In this document: positions 1 to 10,011 of the stretch, piece after piece
Layout: each line of letters opens with the position of its first letter
How positions within the stretch are numbered: position 1 is the stretch's first letter
Assembly (NCBI GenBank): GCA_018003315.1
Contig: JAGNEJ010000005.1
Coordinates: 1-64,000, forward strand
Direction of reading: 5' to 3'
Length of the DNA stretch: 64,000 nt
Source of the DNA: Verrucomicrobiales bacterium
GTDB lineage: Bacteria > Verrucomicrobiota > Verrucomicrobiia > Verrucomicrobiales > V1-33
Notes under the pieces: generated by a model
What the model saw: only the letters and a program-made list of their open reading frames with translations
Databases searched by the model: none
What the model was told of the DNA's origin: nothing
Program-made: the position numbers and the translations under genes

Positions 1-1
1 G

Positions 2-2482
2 GTGGAATTTTTCGTGGATGGCACCCGGATCGGCGAATCGCTTGCCGCACCGTTTGCCGCCGCATGGAACAACCCGCCTGCGGGAAATCACAGTCTGCAC
101 GTTGTGGCCAGTTTCAGCGCCGGCGCGCCGCTCACCAGCGGAGCCGTCGATGTCTCCGTCGGTGCGCCGCCCGCCACCCTGATTCCCGTCGGCGGCATTT
201 GGAAATGGCGCGCCAGTTCCGCCGCCCCACCGGCAAACTGGACCGCGCCGGACTTCAATGACTCCGCCTGGAACAGCGGTCCGGCACCGCTCGGCTATGG
301 GGACGGTGACGAGGCCACCAATGTCAGCCCGGGCGGCAGCAAATACGGACGCCTGCAGTTTCGCCGCGCGTTCCATGTCGCGGATCCCCTCGCGGTGAGT
401 GGAATGCTGTGCCGTCTTGTCAGGGATGACGCCGCCATTGTTTATGTGAACGGCGCCGAGGCCTTCCGCCACAATTTTGACGGAACCACCGCCCAGGGCG
501 CGGGCGAAGACGAAAATGCCTGGCAGCAGGCCCCGGTGGACCCGGCGCTGCTGCGGCCTGGCGTGAACACGCTGGCGGTGGAAATCGTTCAGGAAAATCC
601 TAACAGCAGCGACGCGAGCTTCGACCTCGCCCTGGAAGCGACCCTGGGTGCGGCACGGGCGAGGGGCGTGTTCCTTTCCGCTGTCACGCCGGTGATCCTT
701 CCCGCCGTGCCGGTGCTGACGGCGGAGGTCCTGCCCGGCGCTTCCCTTGGCGTGACCCGAGTCGAATTTCTGGACGGCGGCGTGCCCATTGGCGTGGACA
801 CAACCTTTCCTTTCACCTTCACCTGGAATGCCGCCTCGCCGGGCACGCACAGCAGCGTCACCGCCGTCGCCACCGACAGCGCTGGCACCACCTTCACCGG
901 TCCGGCGATTGCCGTCCTGGTGCGGCAGCCTGCCCAGGGAACCACCCTGGTGCGGTGGGGCGATTCCTGGAAATACTGGGACAACGGAACCGATCCCGGC
1001 GCCAACTGGGTGGGACGCACCAGTTTCGACGACAGCGCCTGGCCGCAAGGCCCGGGGCGTTTTGGTTATGGAGGGGACGGTGAAGTTACGAGCCTGTTTG
1101 TCAGCGACTCCAGCGCGAAACCGCCCGCGGTGTTTTTCCGCAAAAAATTCACGGTGCCCAATCCCTCCGCCTACGATGCCCTGAGGCTGCGCGTCATCCG
1201 CGACGACGGCGTCTCCATTCAGCTCAACCGCGTGGAACTCCTGCGCGACAATCTGCCGGAGGGCACCCTGACATTCAGCAGTCTGGCCAGTGCTGGCGTT
1301 GCGGATGAACAGACGCCCGTGGAGGTCATCGTCCCCACTGCCGGGCTGCGCAGCGGTGAAAACCAGCTCACCGCCGAAGTCCACCAGAACACCATCGACA
1401 GCAGCGACCTGAGTTTCGATTTGGAACTCGTCGGCTTGAAGTCGCCCGTTCCTGCCGCGTCCGCCGTGTGGCTGGTTTCCCCCGCCGCCGGGCAGACCGT
1501 TCTTTCCAATGGCCCGCTGGCCTGTGCCATCGCCACCGCCAACCTGCCAGGGGCCATCCAGCGCGTGGACTATTTCGCCGGCAGCGCCAAAATGGGTGAG
1601 TCCACTGCGGCTCCATGGCAGTTCACCTGGCCCAGCGCCCTCAAGGGAACCTATGCGGTTTCCGCCCGCGCCGTTCTGGTGAACGGCAGCACCCTGACAA
1701 CCGCTGCGGTCACCGTCACCGTCAGTTCTCCGACCGTCACGGAGGATCTGGTCCGCAGCGGTTCCCAGTGGAAATATCTGGACACGGGAGTGACACCGGC
1801 AGCCGACTGGAACACCACCGCCTTCAGCGACAGCACCTGGAAATCCGGTCGCTCCCGCCTCGGTTTTGGCGGTGACGGGGAAATCACGGGAATCACTCCC
1901 GGACAGGTTGCGTATTGGTTTCGCAAATCGTTCTCCGTCCCCGCCGGAATGCCGCTCACGGGAGTGAACCTGCAGGTCGTCCGCGACGACGGCATCCAGC
2001 TTTTCCTCAATGGAAACCGCATCTGGCTGAACAATCTTCCCGATCCGCCAGCGCCAACCGACTGGGCGAACAACGCCATCAGCGGTGCCGACGAGCAAAC
2101 CTGGAACACCATCGCGATTTCCCCGTCCGCCCTGCAGCCTGGGAACAATCTGCTTGCCGCGGAGATTCACCAGCAAAGCGCCGCCAGCACCGATGTTGCG
2201 TTCGATCTGGCCTTGAGCGTCCAATGGCTCACCCCCGGCGGCCTGGTCAATACGCCTCCAGCGGTCGCCCCGCGTCCCCTGCTGCTGCCCGTCGGCGGAA
2301 ATGCTTTCAGCTTCACTTTTCCCGAAATTGCCGGACGCATCTACACCATCGAAAGTTCGCCCGATTTGCAGGCCTGGCTGCCGGAAACGACCCGCATCAC
2401 CGGCGACAGCGGACTGCAGGTGCCGTTCACCATCAGCACGCCGCGCAAATACTTCCGTGCCCGCTGGCAGCCGAATCCTTGA
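2..2482 (+). CDS. Modular secreted/surface protein, 5' truncated
   Basis: The reading frame is open from the window edge, so the true start and any signal peptide lie outside; 826 residues are visible. Three copies of a roughly 170-residue module are seen. Each opens with a WKW/WKY motif, continues through a D-S-A-W or D-S-T-W segment and a G-Y/F-G-x-G-D-G-E motif, and has a conserved V-R/I-R-D-D core; this looks like a galactose-binding-like beta-sandwich. Between the modules are Ig-like segments with the pattern V-E/D-F/Y-F/L-x-G, as found in bacterial Ig-like domains. The C-terminus (YTIESSPDLQAW, then KYFRARW) resembles a terminal domain often seen in verrucomicrobial exported proteins. 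No enzymatic motif was recognised. A role in adhesion or carbohydrate binding is inference from the architecture. Confidence 0.8.
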   Translation: MEFFVDGTRIGESLAAPFAAAWNNPPAGNHSLHVVASFSAGAPLTSGAVDVSVGAPPATLIPVGGIWKWRASSAAPPANWTAPDFNDSAWNSGPAPLGYGDGDEATNVSPGGSKYGRLQFRRAFHVADPLAVSGMLCRLVRDDAAIVYVNGAEAFRHNFDGTTAQGAGEDENAWQQAPVDPALLRPGVNTLAVEIVQENPNSSDASFDLALEATLGAARARGVFLSAVTPVILPAVPVLTAEVLPGASLGVTRVEFLDGGVPIGVDTTFPFTFTWNAASPGTHSSVTAVATDSAGTTFTGPAIAVLVRQPAQGTTLVRWGDSWKYWDNGTDPGANWVGRTSFDDSAWPQGPGRFGYGGDGEVTSLFVSDSSAKPPAVFFRKKFTVPNPSAYDALRLRVIRDDGVSIQLNRVELLRDNLPEGTLTFSSLASAGVADEQTPVEVIVPTAGLRSGENQLTAEVHQNTIDSSDLSFDLELVGLKSPVPAASAVWLVSPAAGQTVLSNGPLACAIATANLPGAIQRVDYFAGSAKMGESTAAPWQFTWPSALKGTYAVSARAVLVNGSTLTTAAVTVTVSSPTVTEDLVRSGSQWKYLDTGVTPAADWNTTAFSDSTWKSGRSRLGFGGDGEITGITPGQVAYWFRKSFSVPAGMPLTGVNLQVVRDDGIQLFLNGNRIWLNNLPDPPAPTDWANNAISGADEQTWNTIAISPSALQPGNNLLAAEIHQQSAASTDVAFDLALSVQWLTPGGLVNTPPAVAPRPLLLPVGGNAFSFTFPEIAGRIYTIESSPDLQAWLPETTRITGDSGLQVPFTISTPRKYFRARWQPNP

Positions 2483-2664
2483 ACGCCGGCGCAATCCCCG
2501 CGAGAGTGCATCTGCGCAAAGACCGAAGGATCCCATCGAATCCAGCAGCGTTTCGCGAGGAAAAAAGCAATCCCCGCTTGCACTGAACGGGCGTCCCTTC
2601 GTAAGTTCGCCGCCCCGGCTCTCGCCAGGGGTCAACTGTATCGAACCACCAAAACAAGCAAACC

Positions 2665-3105
2665 ATGAGCAAACTCATTCCGATGATCAGCTCCGGCATC
2701 GCCGGTCCGCTGGGTGTCCTGCACCTTCCCCGCCTTTGGCAGAAAGCCTCCCTGGGCGCGGTTGGCAAACTGAGCGATGATTACCCCGCCTGCGGCAAAG
2801 GGTATGACCAGATGGTCCTCGACGGCCTCGGCCTCGACCGCGAGGAATTCCTCGCCTTCATCAAGGACAACCGCCCCAGCTACCCGGAAACCGAAGCCTG
2901 GATTCTCCAGAAAAAAGGCGGCAGTCTGGATGCCGTTGCCGTGCAGAAACTCAATTCGGCCATCGCCGGTTACAACCATGATGACGCCACCCGCAAGGCG
3001 ATTCTGGCGGCCAACAACATCGAGGACACCGGCACCATCAAGGATGCCGTGAACCTCAACAATCTCGACGACTGGTCCGCCTTCCACAAGGAAGTGCTCG
3101 CCTGA
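2665..3105 (+). CDS. DUF5069 domain-containing protein
   Basis: 146 residues. The N-terminal pattern GPLGVLHLPRLWQKASLGAVG, followed by a D-Y-P-A-C-G-K-G-Y-D segment, fits my memory of DUF5069, a family of unknown function common in Verrucomicrobiota. The protein is soluble, with no signal peptide or membrane segment. It stands alone, 182 bases after the surface-protein gene, and a strong hairpin with a short T-run follows its stop, so it is probably monocistronic. No catalytic residues can be assigned. Confidence 0.8.
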   Translation: MSKLIPMISSGIAGPLGVLHLPRLWQKASLGAVGKLSDDYPACGKGYDQMVLDGLGLDREEFLAFIKDNRPSYPETEAWILQKKGGSLDAVAVQKLNSAIAGYNHDDATRKAILAANNIEDTGTIKDAVNLNNLDDWSAFHKEVLA

Positions 3106-3135
3106 TCCCGCAGGGAGTCCCAGGATCCCTGGCCC

Positions 3136-3172
3136 TGGCCGGATTCGGAACGTTTCCGAGTCCGGCCATTTT
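3136..3172 (+). terminator. Rho-independent terminator after the DUF5069 gene
   Basis: A near-perfect inverted repeat of about 15 base pairs (arms starting TGGCCGGA and ending TCCGGCCA, with one mismatch or wobble) is followed at once by TTTT. It lies 30 bases after the stop codon at 3105. Confidence 0.7.
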
Positions 3173-3257
3173 CATGTCTGGAGCCGTCCGCCGGATCACC
3201 ATTCATTTCGGTTGAAAGCCGGAACACCCGCGGGAATGACTGGGAACTTCCACCCGC

Positions 3258-4958
3258 ATGTCCCGGTCTCACGCCTATTCCGTCTTCATTTTCACCGCGG
3301 TCATCATGGCGGTGTTTTTCCTGCTGCCGATCGCAGTGACGGTGCGCGAAGCCTTCGTCGGACCGGATCACCGCTTCACGTTCGAATTTCTCGCCGGCGT
3401 GTGGGACAACCCCGTTTACCGCGAGGGGCTGTGGAATTCCCTGCGCATGGCGGTCTTCAGCACGCTGGCCTCGCTGCTGGTCGCGCTGCCGCTGGCGGTG
3501 CTTTCCAGCCGGTGCCACTTTCCCGGCAAGGCCATCCTGGCTTCCGCCATTCTGGTGCCGCTCATCCTGCCCCCGTTTGTCGGTGCCATTGGCATGCAGC
3601 AGATTCTCTCCCAGGAAGGCGCGCTCAACGCGTTTCTCGGCAAGTTCGGCCTGGTCAGCAGGGCCAACCCTCCGGACTGGCTGGGAGAGGGAAAATTTCC
3701 CGGCGTGGTGCTCATGAACGCCCTGCACCTCTATCCGATTTTTTTCCTCAACATCACCGCGGCCCTGGCAAATCTGGATCCAGCCATGGAGGAGAGCGCC
3801 GCCAATCTCGGGTGTCCGCCGTTGCGCCGGTTTTTCCGCATCACCCTGCCACTGGCCATGCCGGGCATTTTCGCCGGCGGGATCATCGTGTTCATCTGGT
3901 CGTTCACCGAACTGGGCGTGCCTCTCATGTTCCAATACAACCGCGTCACCAGCGTGCAGATCTGGGACGGCATCAAGGACATGGGCGGAAACCCGATGCC
4001 CTATGCGCTGGTGGTGGTTACGCTGATTTTCTCCGTCCTGCTCTTCCTGGTGAGCAAGCGCGTGCTGGGAAAACATGAATTCTCCACCAGCGGGCGGGCC
4101 GCCACCGCCTCACAGCTGCGCACGCTGGAAAAATGGCCGGGAATCGCCGCCACCGCCGCTTTTTCCGCGGTGACGTTCATTGCCCTGCTTCCGCATCTCG
4201 GAGTCCTGCTGACTTCCGTTGCGGGCGACTGGTATGGCACCGTGTTTCCAGTGGGCCTCACCACCAGGCACATCCAGGACGCCCTTGGCCACAGCATCAC
4301 CCTGCCCAGCATCCAGAACAGCCTGCTGTATGCAAGTTTTGCCACGCTGTTCGATCTCGTGCTCGGCGTGGCCGTGGCTTTCATCGTGACCCGGACCCGG
4401 ATTCCCGGCCGCCACCTGCTGGACTCCCTGGCCATGCTCCCGCTGGCCGTGCCCGGGTTGGTGCTGGCCTTCGGATACCTGGCGGTCACCCGTGAAGGCC
4501 AGCCGCTGAGTTTCCTCATGCTCGGCAAACACGACAGCCCCGTGCTCCTGCTGATCATTGCCTATTCCATGCGCCGGCTCCCTTACATTGTGAGGTCCGC
4601 CGCAGCCGGATTCCAGCAGACCAGCGTCAGCCTGGAGGAAGCCGCGCAGAACCTCGGAGCCACGCCGCTGCGCAGCCTCACAAAAATCACCCTGCCCCTC
4701 ATCGCCGCCAACCTCGTCGCCGGCGCCCTGCTCGCGTTCGCCTTTGCCATGCTGGAAGTTTCGGATTCCCTCATCCTCGCACAGCGTCCGGAGGATTATC
4801 CCATCATGAAAGCCATTTACATCCTCGCCGGAAATCTCGGAAACGGCGAGGCCCTCGCTTCCGCCCTCGGTTCGTGGGCGATGATTTTCCTCGGCATCAC
4901 CCTGGCTGGAGCCTCGCTGCTGCTGGGCAAAAAGCTGGGAGCGCTGTTCCGCGTCTGA
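3258..4958 (+). CDS. ABC transporter permease, fused two-domain (iron(III)/thiamine type)
   Basis: 566 residues, very hydrophobic, with two tandem binding-protein-dependent permease domains of about six membrane segments each. Each half carries an EAA loop that contacts the ATPase: EESAANLGCPPLRRFFRITL near residues 178-197, and EEAAQNLGATPLRSLTKITL near 460-480. Fused permeases of this length are typical of FbpB-, ThiP- and SfuB-like importers for ferric iron, thiamine or 2-aminoethylphosphonate. The substrate cannot be read from the permease. No binding protein or ATPase gene is adjacent, so its partners must be encoded elsewhere. The ATG at 3258 is followed directly by the first membrane segment. 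Confidence 0.88.
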   Translation: MSRSHAYSVFIFTAVIMAVFFLLPIAVTVREAFVGPDHRFTFEFLAGVWDNPVYREGLWNSLRMAVFSTLASLLVALPLAVLSSRCHFPGKAILASAILVPLILPPFVGAIGMQQILSQEGALNAFLGKFGLVSRANPPDWLGEGKFPGVVLMNALHLYPIFFLNITAALANLDPAMEESAANLGCPPLRRFFRITLPLAMPGIFAGGIIVFIWSFTELGVPLMFQYNRVTSVQIWDGIKDMGGNPMPYALVVVTLIFSVLLFLVSKRVLGKHEFSTSGRAATASQLRTLEKWPGIAATAAFSAVTFIALLPHLGVLLTSVAGDWYGTVFPVGLTTRHIQDALGHSITLPSIQNSLLYASFATLFDLVLGVAVAFIVTRTRIPGRHLLDSLAMLPLAVPGLVLAFGYLAVTREGQPLSFLMLGKHDSPVLLLIIAYSMRRLPYIVRSAAAGFQQTSVSLEEAAQNLGATPLRSLTKITLPLIAANLVAGALLAFAFAMLEVSDSLILAQRPEDYPIMKAIYILAGNLGNGEALASALGSWAMIFLGITLAGASLLLGKKLGALFRV

Positions 4959-5205
4959 GGTGACGCAGCTTGCCCGGGACGGCGTCGCCGGGGTCGAAGC
5001 ACCGGCGAATGGGCGCAGACGCTTGAGCTTCGGGGGAGCAAGCCGTTCCCGTCCTGGGGGGTGTGAAAATTAGCGCCAGAGTGAGATTTTCTGGTTTGTC
5101 TTTCCCCGTTTTTGCTGCCAAATAAAACAAGCCCCTGTGGTGCCTCCACAGCGGAGGCTGACGATTCATTTTTGGAAGTTTCAACCCCGCACCTGCCCAC
5201 CAAGT

Positions 5206-8200
5206 ATGCCGACCATCACTGAAAACTCTCCAGCCGCGAAACCTGCCGCGAAATCCGAAAGCGGGAAGCTGCCGAAATACCCGGGCATCCGGGTGACCTG
5301 CAACGGAAACCAGTTGGTTGCGCAGTATGTGGAAGCCCGCATCACGGAAGGCGGAGTGTTTTACCCGATCACTCCGTCCACCGAAGGCGGTGAACTCTAC
5401 CAGGCCGCCTACGCAGAAGGGAAACTCGACGTGTGGGGGAACCAGAAAATCGCCATTGAAACCGAGGGGGAGCACGCAGCCCAAGGCGGAGCCACCGCTC
5501 TGGCAGTCACCGGAAAACGCACCGTCAATTTCACCTCCGGCCAGGGCATCGTCTATGCCATGGAACAATACTACCATGCGCCGGGGAAAACCTCGACCAT
5601 GGTGCTGGAAATCGGCGCCCGCGCCCTGACCAAGCACGCCCTGAACGTCCACTGCGGCCATGATGACGTCTATGCCGCGCTGGATACCGGCTGGAGCATT
5701 CTGTTCGCCAAGGACGCACAGCAGGCCGCGGACCAGGCGGTGATCCTGCGCAAGGTGAACGAACTGACGCTCAACCCTGGCATGAATGTCCAGGACGGCA
5801 TGCTCACGACGCATTCGGAGCGCACCTATTTGGTTCCGGAGGCAGAACTGTTGCGGGAATTCCTCGGCGCCCCGGACGACATCATCGACACTCCCACGCC
5901 GGCCCAGGTCGAACTCTTCGGCCCCACCCGCCGCCGCGTGCCTTCGATGATCAACCTGCGGACTCCCGTTCTGCTAGGGCCGGTGCACAACCAGGAACAC
6001 CACATGAACGGCGTGGTCGCCCGGCGCAACAATTTCAACGAACCCATTCTGGGCTTTCTGGAGGCCGCCTATCGCGAGTTTGGCGAACTGACCGGACGCC
6101 ATTATGGATTGGTCTCGGAATACCGGACGGAGGATGCGGACACGGTGTTTGTGTCCCTTGGCTGCGCGGCGGAAAATATCGAGGAAGCATGTGACTGGCT
6201 GCGTGAACAGCGCAATGCTAAGGTCGGCTCGATTCACATCAACGTCCTTAGACCATTCCCGGAAGCTGCGGTCATTGAAGCCCTGCGCGGCAAGAAAAAC
6301 GTCATCATCCTGGAGCGCACCGACGAAGGCATGGCCGGAGACAACCCGCTGGCCCGCGAAATCCGCGCCACCTTGGGCAAAGCGGGCGAGGGGCTGAAAT
6401 ATGGCGGCAACCTGCCCACCCTCACGCCGGAGGAAACTCCCCGCCTCTTGCGCGGGGCCTACGGCATCGGTTCGCGCGATTTCCGCCCGGAACACATTCT
6501 CGGCGCCTACGAATTCGCCACCGGTATGACCCTGCGCACGGACGGCAAGGGCGTCAAGGATGGCGAAACCTTCTTCGTGCTCGGCGTCGATCACCCCTAC
6601 GCGGTCATTTCCAAGACCAATCCGTCGCTCCTGCCCGAGGGAGCGATCGCCGTGCGTTTTCACTCCATCGGCGGGTGGGGCATGATCACCACCGGCAAAA
6701 ACCTCGGCAGCATCATCGGCGACTTCGGCCAGATCATCTCGGAGGAGAATCCCATTTACGACACGGACGGAACCCTGGTGGACCGGCTCCACATCATGGC
6801 CAATCCGAAATACGGATCGGAAAAGAAGGGTGCTCCGACCAATTATTACCTCGTGGTCGCTCCGCAGCGCGTCCGGGTGAATTGCGAGCTGAACCACGTC
6901 GATGTCGTCCTCTGCTGTGACCCGAAGGCGTTCACCCACACCAATCCCCTGGCCGGTCTGAAAAAAGGCGGTTGTCTCGTGTGGGAATCCAGCGATGCGC
7001 CGGAAACCGCCTGGCAGCGCATTCCGAAAAAATACCGGGCATTCGTCAAGGAAAACAACATTCGGATTTTCCTGCTGCCCGGTTTCGCGATTGCCCGGGA
7101 GGCCACGAACCGCCCGGACCTGCAGTTGCGGATGCAGGGCAATTCGTTTCTCGGAGCATTTTTCCGCGTGTCCTCGTTCCTGAAGGACTATCGCATCAGC
7201 GAGGAGAAATTCCGCGCCATCGTCCGCAAGCAGTATGAAAAGAAGTTCGGTCGTTTTGGTGAGGCCGTGGTCGATTCCAACATGAAAGTCATGACCGGCG
7301 GGTTCGAGCGGGTGGTGGAAATCAAGGTCGGTGAGGACGACGCCCCGGACCGCTCCAGCATGCGGCTGGACCCCGTGGCCCCAGTGGGGGACCAGCAAAT
7401 TCTGCCCACCGCCGGCGTGCAGATTCCGAATGTCCACACGCTTCCCGCCAACCCGGAGCAGCCTGCCAAAGCCGCCGTATTTTCGATGCAGAAATTCGAC
7501 AGCGAATTCCGCGCCGGACTCGGCTACCACCAGCCGGCCGGGGCTTTCGCCTCCGTCGGAGTCATGGCCGCCGGAACGGGGGCGACATCGTCCAAATACG
7601 TCGCCCGCCGTGAAACGCCGCTCTACATTGCGGAAAATTGCACCCAGTGCATGGAGTGCATCACCGCCTGCCCGGACACCGCCCTGCCAAACATGGCGCA
7701 GGAGGTCAAAACGATCCTGCGCACGGCCATCACCCATTACGTCACCTCCACCGACGACCGCAAAAAGCTCATCGAAGCCATTCCGCAGATCGATTCCGCG
7801 GCGCGGCAAAAGATGGTGGCCGCCGTCGAGAAGAAGGAAAAACTGCCGTTCAAGGAGATCATTCGCGGGGAGATTCAGGCGCTCAACCACGGCATTTCCC
7901 AAAAGGCCAAGGACGAGCTGGGCACGATCCTTGATCTGCTGCCAATCGCCTACGGCAGCGTGCCCGCCATTTTCCGCAGCGTGGAAAAGAAATCGCCCGG
8001 CGAAGGCGGAGTCTTCATGATTTTCGTTTCCGATCTCTGCAAAGGCTGCGGCGAGTGCGTCGAACAGTGCGGCGACCACATGGCCCTGAAGATGGTGCCC
8101 GATACCGAGGAGCTGAATTACACCCTGACATCCGCACAGGTGTTCTCCCGCCTGCTGCCGGACACTCCGCAGAAGTATCTCGGACTATACGACGACGAGG

Positions 8201-9942
8201 CCCCGCAGGACTCCCGCCCCGCCGCCCTGCGCAACCACCTCATGGTCCGCCGCAACTACGAAGCGCTGGTCAGCGGCGACGGCGCCTGCGCCGGCTGCGG
8301 AGAAAAAAGCATCCTGCGCGCCATCGCTTCCGTCACGGAATCCTACATGCGGCCACTCTACACCAGCAAGGCCAACCGGCTTTATGAAAAGACCACCCAG
8401 CTTCAGAATCAGGGGGCGCAACTGCTGGCCGCGCTTCACAGCGAAAACCCGGAAGTCTGCGAACGGTTCAAGCGCGCCTTCGCTCATCTGGTGATGGGCC
8501 TTGGCGGTGAGGACGATGCCGATACCACGCGGAGGTTGGAGGCCCACGGTCCCATCAGCGATGAACTGATCATTGGCGGCCTGTGTGCCGTGATGAATCA
8601 GGATGCCTTCAACCACTTCAAGCTGCAGGCCACCGACGGGCGGCTGGGCAATGGCATGAGTGTCATGCTCATGGGTGCGAGCACCGGCTGCAACACCGTT
8701 TACGGCTCCACACCGCCGTCCAATCCCCACCCCTATCCGTGGATGAACTCCCTGTTCCAGGACGGGGCCACCATTTCCTGGCTCATGGCCGAAAGCGTCC
8801 TGTTGGACCATTCCCGCCGCAGCGTGGCTCCGGAGCGCCTCGCCGATCTGCTTTTGTCAGGAAAAGCCGCAACCTTTTCCGAACACGACTACTGGGATCT
8901 GACCCACCTGACTGAACCGATCATGACGGATCAGGAAATCCGCGAGCTTCCGAAAGTCTGGATCGTCGGCGGCGACGGAGCGCTGGGGGACATCGGCTTC
9001 CAGAACCTTTCCAAAGTCATGCTGCAGAACCGCCCCAACGTAAAGGCGGTCATGTTGGACACCCAGGTGTATTCCAACACCGGTGGGCAGAACTCGGACA
9101 GTTCCACCATGCTGGGCGGCTACGACATGAACCAGTTTGGCCGCGCCACCCAGGGCAAGCTCACCGAGAAGAAAAGCGTGGCCGAAGCCCTCACCGGCGG
9201 GCACGGCTCGCCTTACGTGGCGCAAATTTCCATCGCCAACGCCGCCAAGCTCTACAAGAGCATCCTCGACGGGCTGGAATACCGCGGCACCGCCTTCTTC
9301 CAGTGCTACACCACCTGCCAGCCTGAACACGGCGTGGGCGACGACATGTCCGCCGCACAGGCAAAACTCTCCCGCGACTCCCGCGGCATGCCGGAATTTG
9401 TCTTCGATCCCCGGCTCGGCGAGACCAGCAACGAATGCCTCAGCGTCCAGGGCAACCCCAGCATCAACCGCGACTGGTGGGAGACCGCCTATTCGACCGG
9501 TGAAAAATACAACTACACCGTGGCCCACTGGGCGCTCACGGAAGCCCGCTTCCGCCGTCATGTGAAGCAGATCACCGATGAAGAGGCTGCCGGGATGGTG
9601 CTGCTCGACGACGTGCTGGTCCGCATCACCCAGGACGATGTGGTCAACCGCCGCATCTTTGATGAAACCCACCGCAGCCATGCCCCCGACTTCGGCGTTT
9701 ACATCAAGGCCGAAAGCAATGGCAAACTGCGCTGCTATGCCGTGAGCCGCCAGATGGTTCTCTTCGCCGTCGAACGGCGCAAGGCCTGGCGGATGCTGCA
9801 AAGCAAGGCGGGCCAGCCGAACCGCGACTACGCCGCCCAGCGCGCCCTGCTCAAAAAAGTGGATGCCGGTGAAATTTCGGTCGCGGACCTGCACGGAAAA
9901 ACGGCGGACCTTTACGCCGTCGAACTCGCCCAGATCAAATAA
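5206..9942 (+). CDS. nifJ: Pyruvate:ferredoxin (flavodoxin) oxidoreductase, extra-long form
   Basis: 1578 residues from the ATG at 5206; an upstream in-frame ATG at 5137 would add an unconserved, basic leader. Predicted role: CoA-dependent oxidation of pyruvate to acetyl-CoA and CO2, with electrons passed to ferredoxin or flavodoxin. Domains in order: pyruvate-binding domain with YPITPSTEGGE near 45-55; a C-terminal transketolase-like domain near 270-400; a gamma-type domain with RFHSIGGWGMITTGKN near 485-500; a ferredoxin domain with two [4Fe-4S] motifs, CTQCMECITACP at 812 and CKGCGECVEQC at 945; then a TPP domain with CAGCGEK, GDGALGDIG near 1258 and YSNTGGQNSDSS. Usual NifJ proteins are about 1170-1200 residues. 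The extra length includes about 85 residues between the two cluster motifs. It stands alone in its locus. Confidence 0.93.
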   Translation: MPTITENSPAAKPAAKSESGKLPKYPGIRVTCNGNQLVAQYVEARITEGGVFYPITPSTEGGELYQAAYAEGKLDVWGNQKIAIETEGEHAAQGGATALAVTGKRTVNFTSGQGIVYAMEQYYHAPGKTSTMVLEIGARALTKHALNVHCGHDDVYAALDTGWSILFAKDAQQAADQAVILRKVNELTLNPGMNVQDGMLTTHSERTYLVPEAELLREFLGAPDDIIDTPTPAQVELFGPTRRRVPSMINLRTPVLLGPVHNQEHHMNGVVARRNNFNEPILGFLEAAYREFGELTGRHYGLVSEYRTEDADTVFVSLGCAAENIEEACDWLREQRNAKVGSIHINVLRPFPEAAVIEALRGKKNVIILERTDEGMAGDNPLAREIRATLGKAGEGLKYGGNLPTLTPEETPRLLRGAYGIGSRDFRPEHILGAYEFATGMTLRTDGKGVKDGETFFVLGVDHPYAVISKTNPSLLPEGAIAVRFHSIGGWGMITTGKNLGSIIGDFGQIISEENPIYDTDGTLVDRLHIMANPKYGSEKKGAPTNYYLVVAPQRVRVNCELNHVDVVLCCDPKAFTHTNPLAGLKKGGCLVWESSDAPETAWQRIPKKYRAFVKENNIRIFLLPGFAIAREATNRPDLQLRMQGNSFLGAFFRVSSFLKDYRISEEKFRAIVRKQYEKKFGRFGEAVVDSNMKVMTGGFERVVEIKVGEDDAPDRSSMRLDPVAPVGDQQILPTAGVQIPNVHTLPANPEQPAKAAVFSMQKFDSEFRAGLGYHQPAGAFASVGVMAAGTGATSSKYVARRETPLYIAENCTQCMECITACPDTALPNMAQEVKTILRTAITHYVTSTDDRKKLIEAIPQIDSAARQKMVAAVEKKEKLPFKEIIRGEIQALNHGISQKAKDELGTILDLLPIAYGSVPAIFRSVEKKSPGEGGVFMIFVSDLCKGCGECVEQCGDHMALKMVPDTEELNYTLTSAQVFSRLLPDTPQKYLGLYDDEAPQDSRPAALRNHLMVRRNYEALVSGDGACAGCGEKSILRAIASVTESYMRPLYTSKANRLYEKTTQLQNQGAQLLAALHSENPEVCERFKRAFAHLVMGLGGEDDADTTRRLEAHGPISDELIIGGLCAVMNQDAFNHFKLQATDGRLGNGMSVMLMGASTGCNTVYGSTPPSNPHPYPWMNSLFQDGATISWLMAESVLLDHSRRSVAPERLADLLLSGKAATFSEHDYWDLTHLTEPIMTDQEIRELPKVWIVGGDGALGDIGFQNLSKVMLQNRPNVKAVMLDTQVYSNTGGQNSDSSTMLGGYDMNQFGRATQGKLTEKKSVAEALTGGHGSPYVAQISIANAAKLYKSILDGLEYRGTAFFQCYTTCQPEHGVGDDMSAAQAKLSRDSRGMPEFVFDPRLGETSNECLSVQGNPSINRDWWETAYSTGEKYNYTVAHWALTEARFRRHVKQITDEEAAGMVLLDDVLVRITQDDVVNRRIFDETHRSHAPDFGVYIKAESNGKLRCYAVSRQMVLFAVERRKAWRMLQSKAGQPNRDYAAQRALLKKVDAGEISVADLHGKTADLYAVELAQIK

Positions 9943-9989
9943 CCTGCCGGAGCTGACGCGCCGGTGCGATGATTTCCTTTCCATCCTCC

Positions 9990-10009
9990 AGCGGCAGGCT
10001 GCTGCCGCT
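9990..10009. terminator. Hairpin between convergent nifJ and alkC-like genes
   Basis: Arms AGCGGCAG and CTGCCGCT (8 base pairs) enclose a 4-base loop in the 69-base gap between two convergent genes. There is no T-run on either strand, so its use as a bidirectional terminator is inferred from position only. Confidence 0.3.
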
Positions 10010-10011
10010 GT

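Noticed and set aside
4959-5205. A promoter or small RNA between the permease and nifJ genes
   Set aside because: I saw no convincing -35/-10 pair, hairpin with T-run, or ORF in this 247-base gap; it is described as empty for now.
5974-8079. 701-codon ORF on the minus strand inside nifJ
   Set aside because: It is antisense to a strongly conserved enzyme and has the His/Gly/Asp/Arg-rich composition typical of reverse frames of GC-rich genes; no motif.
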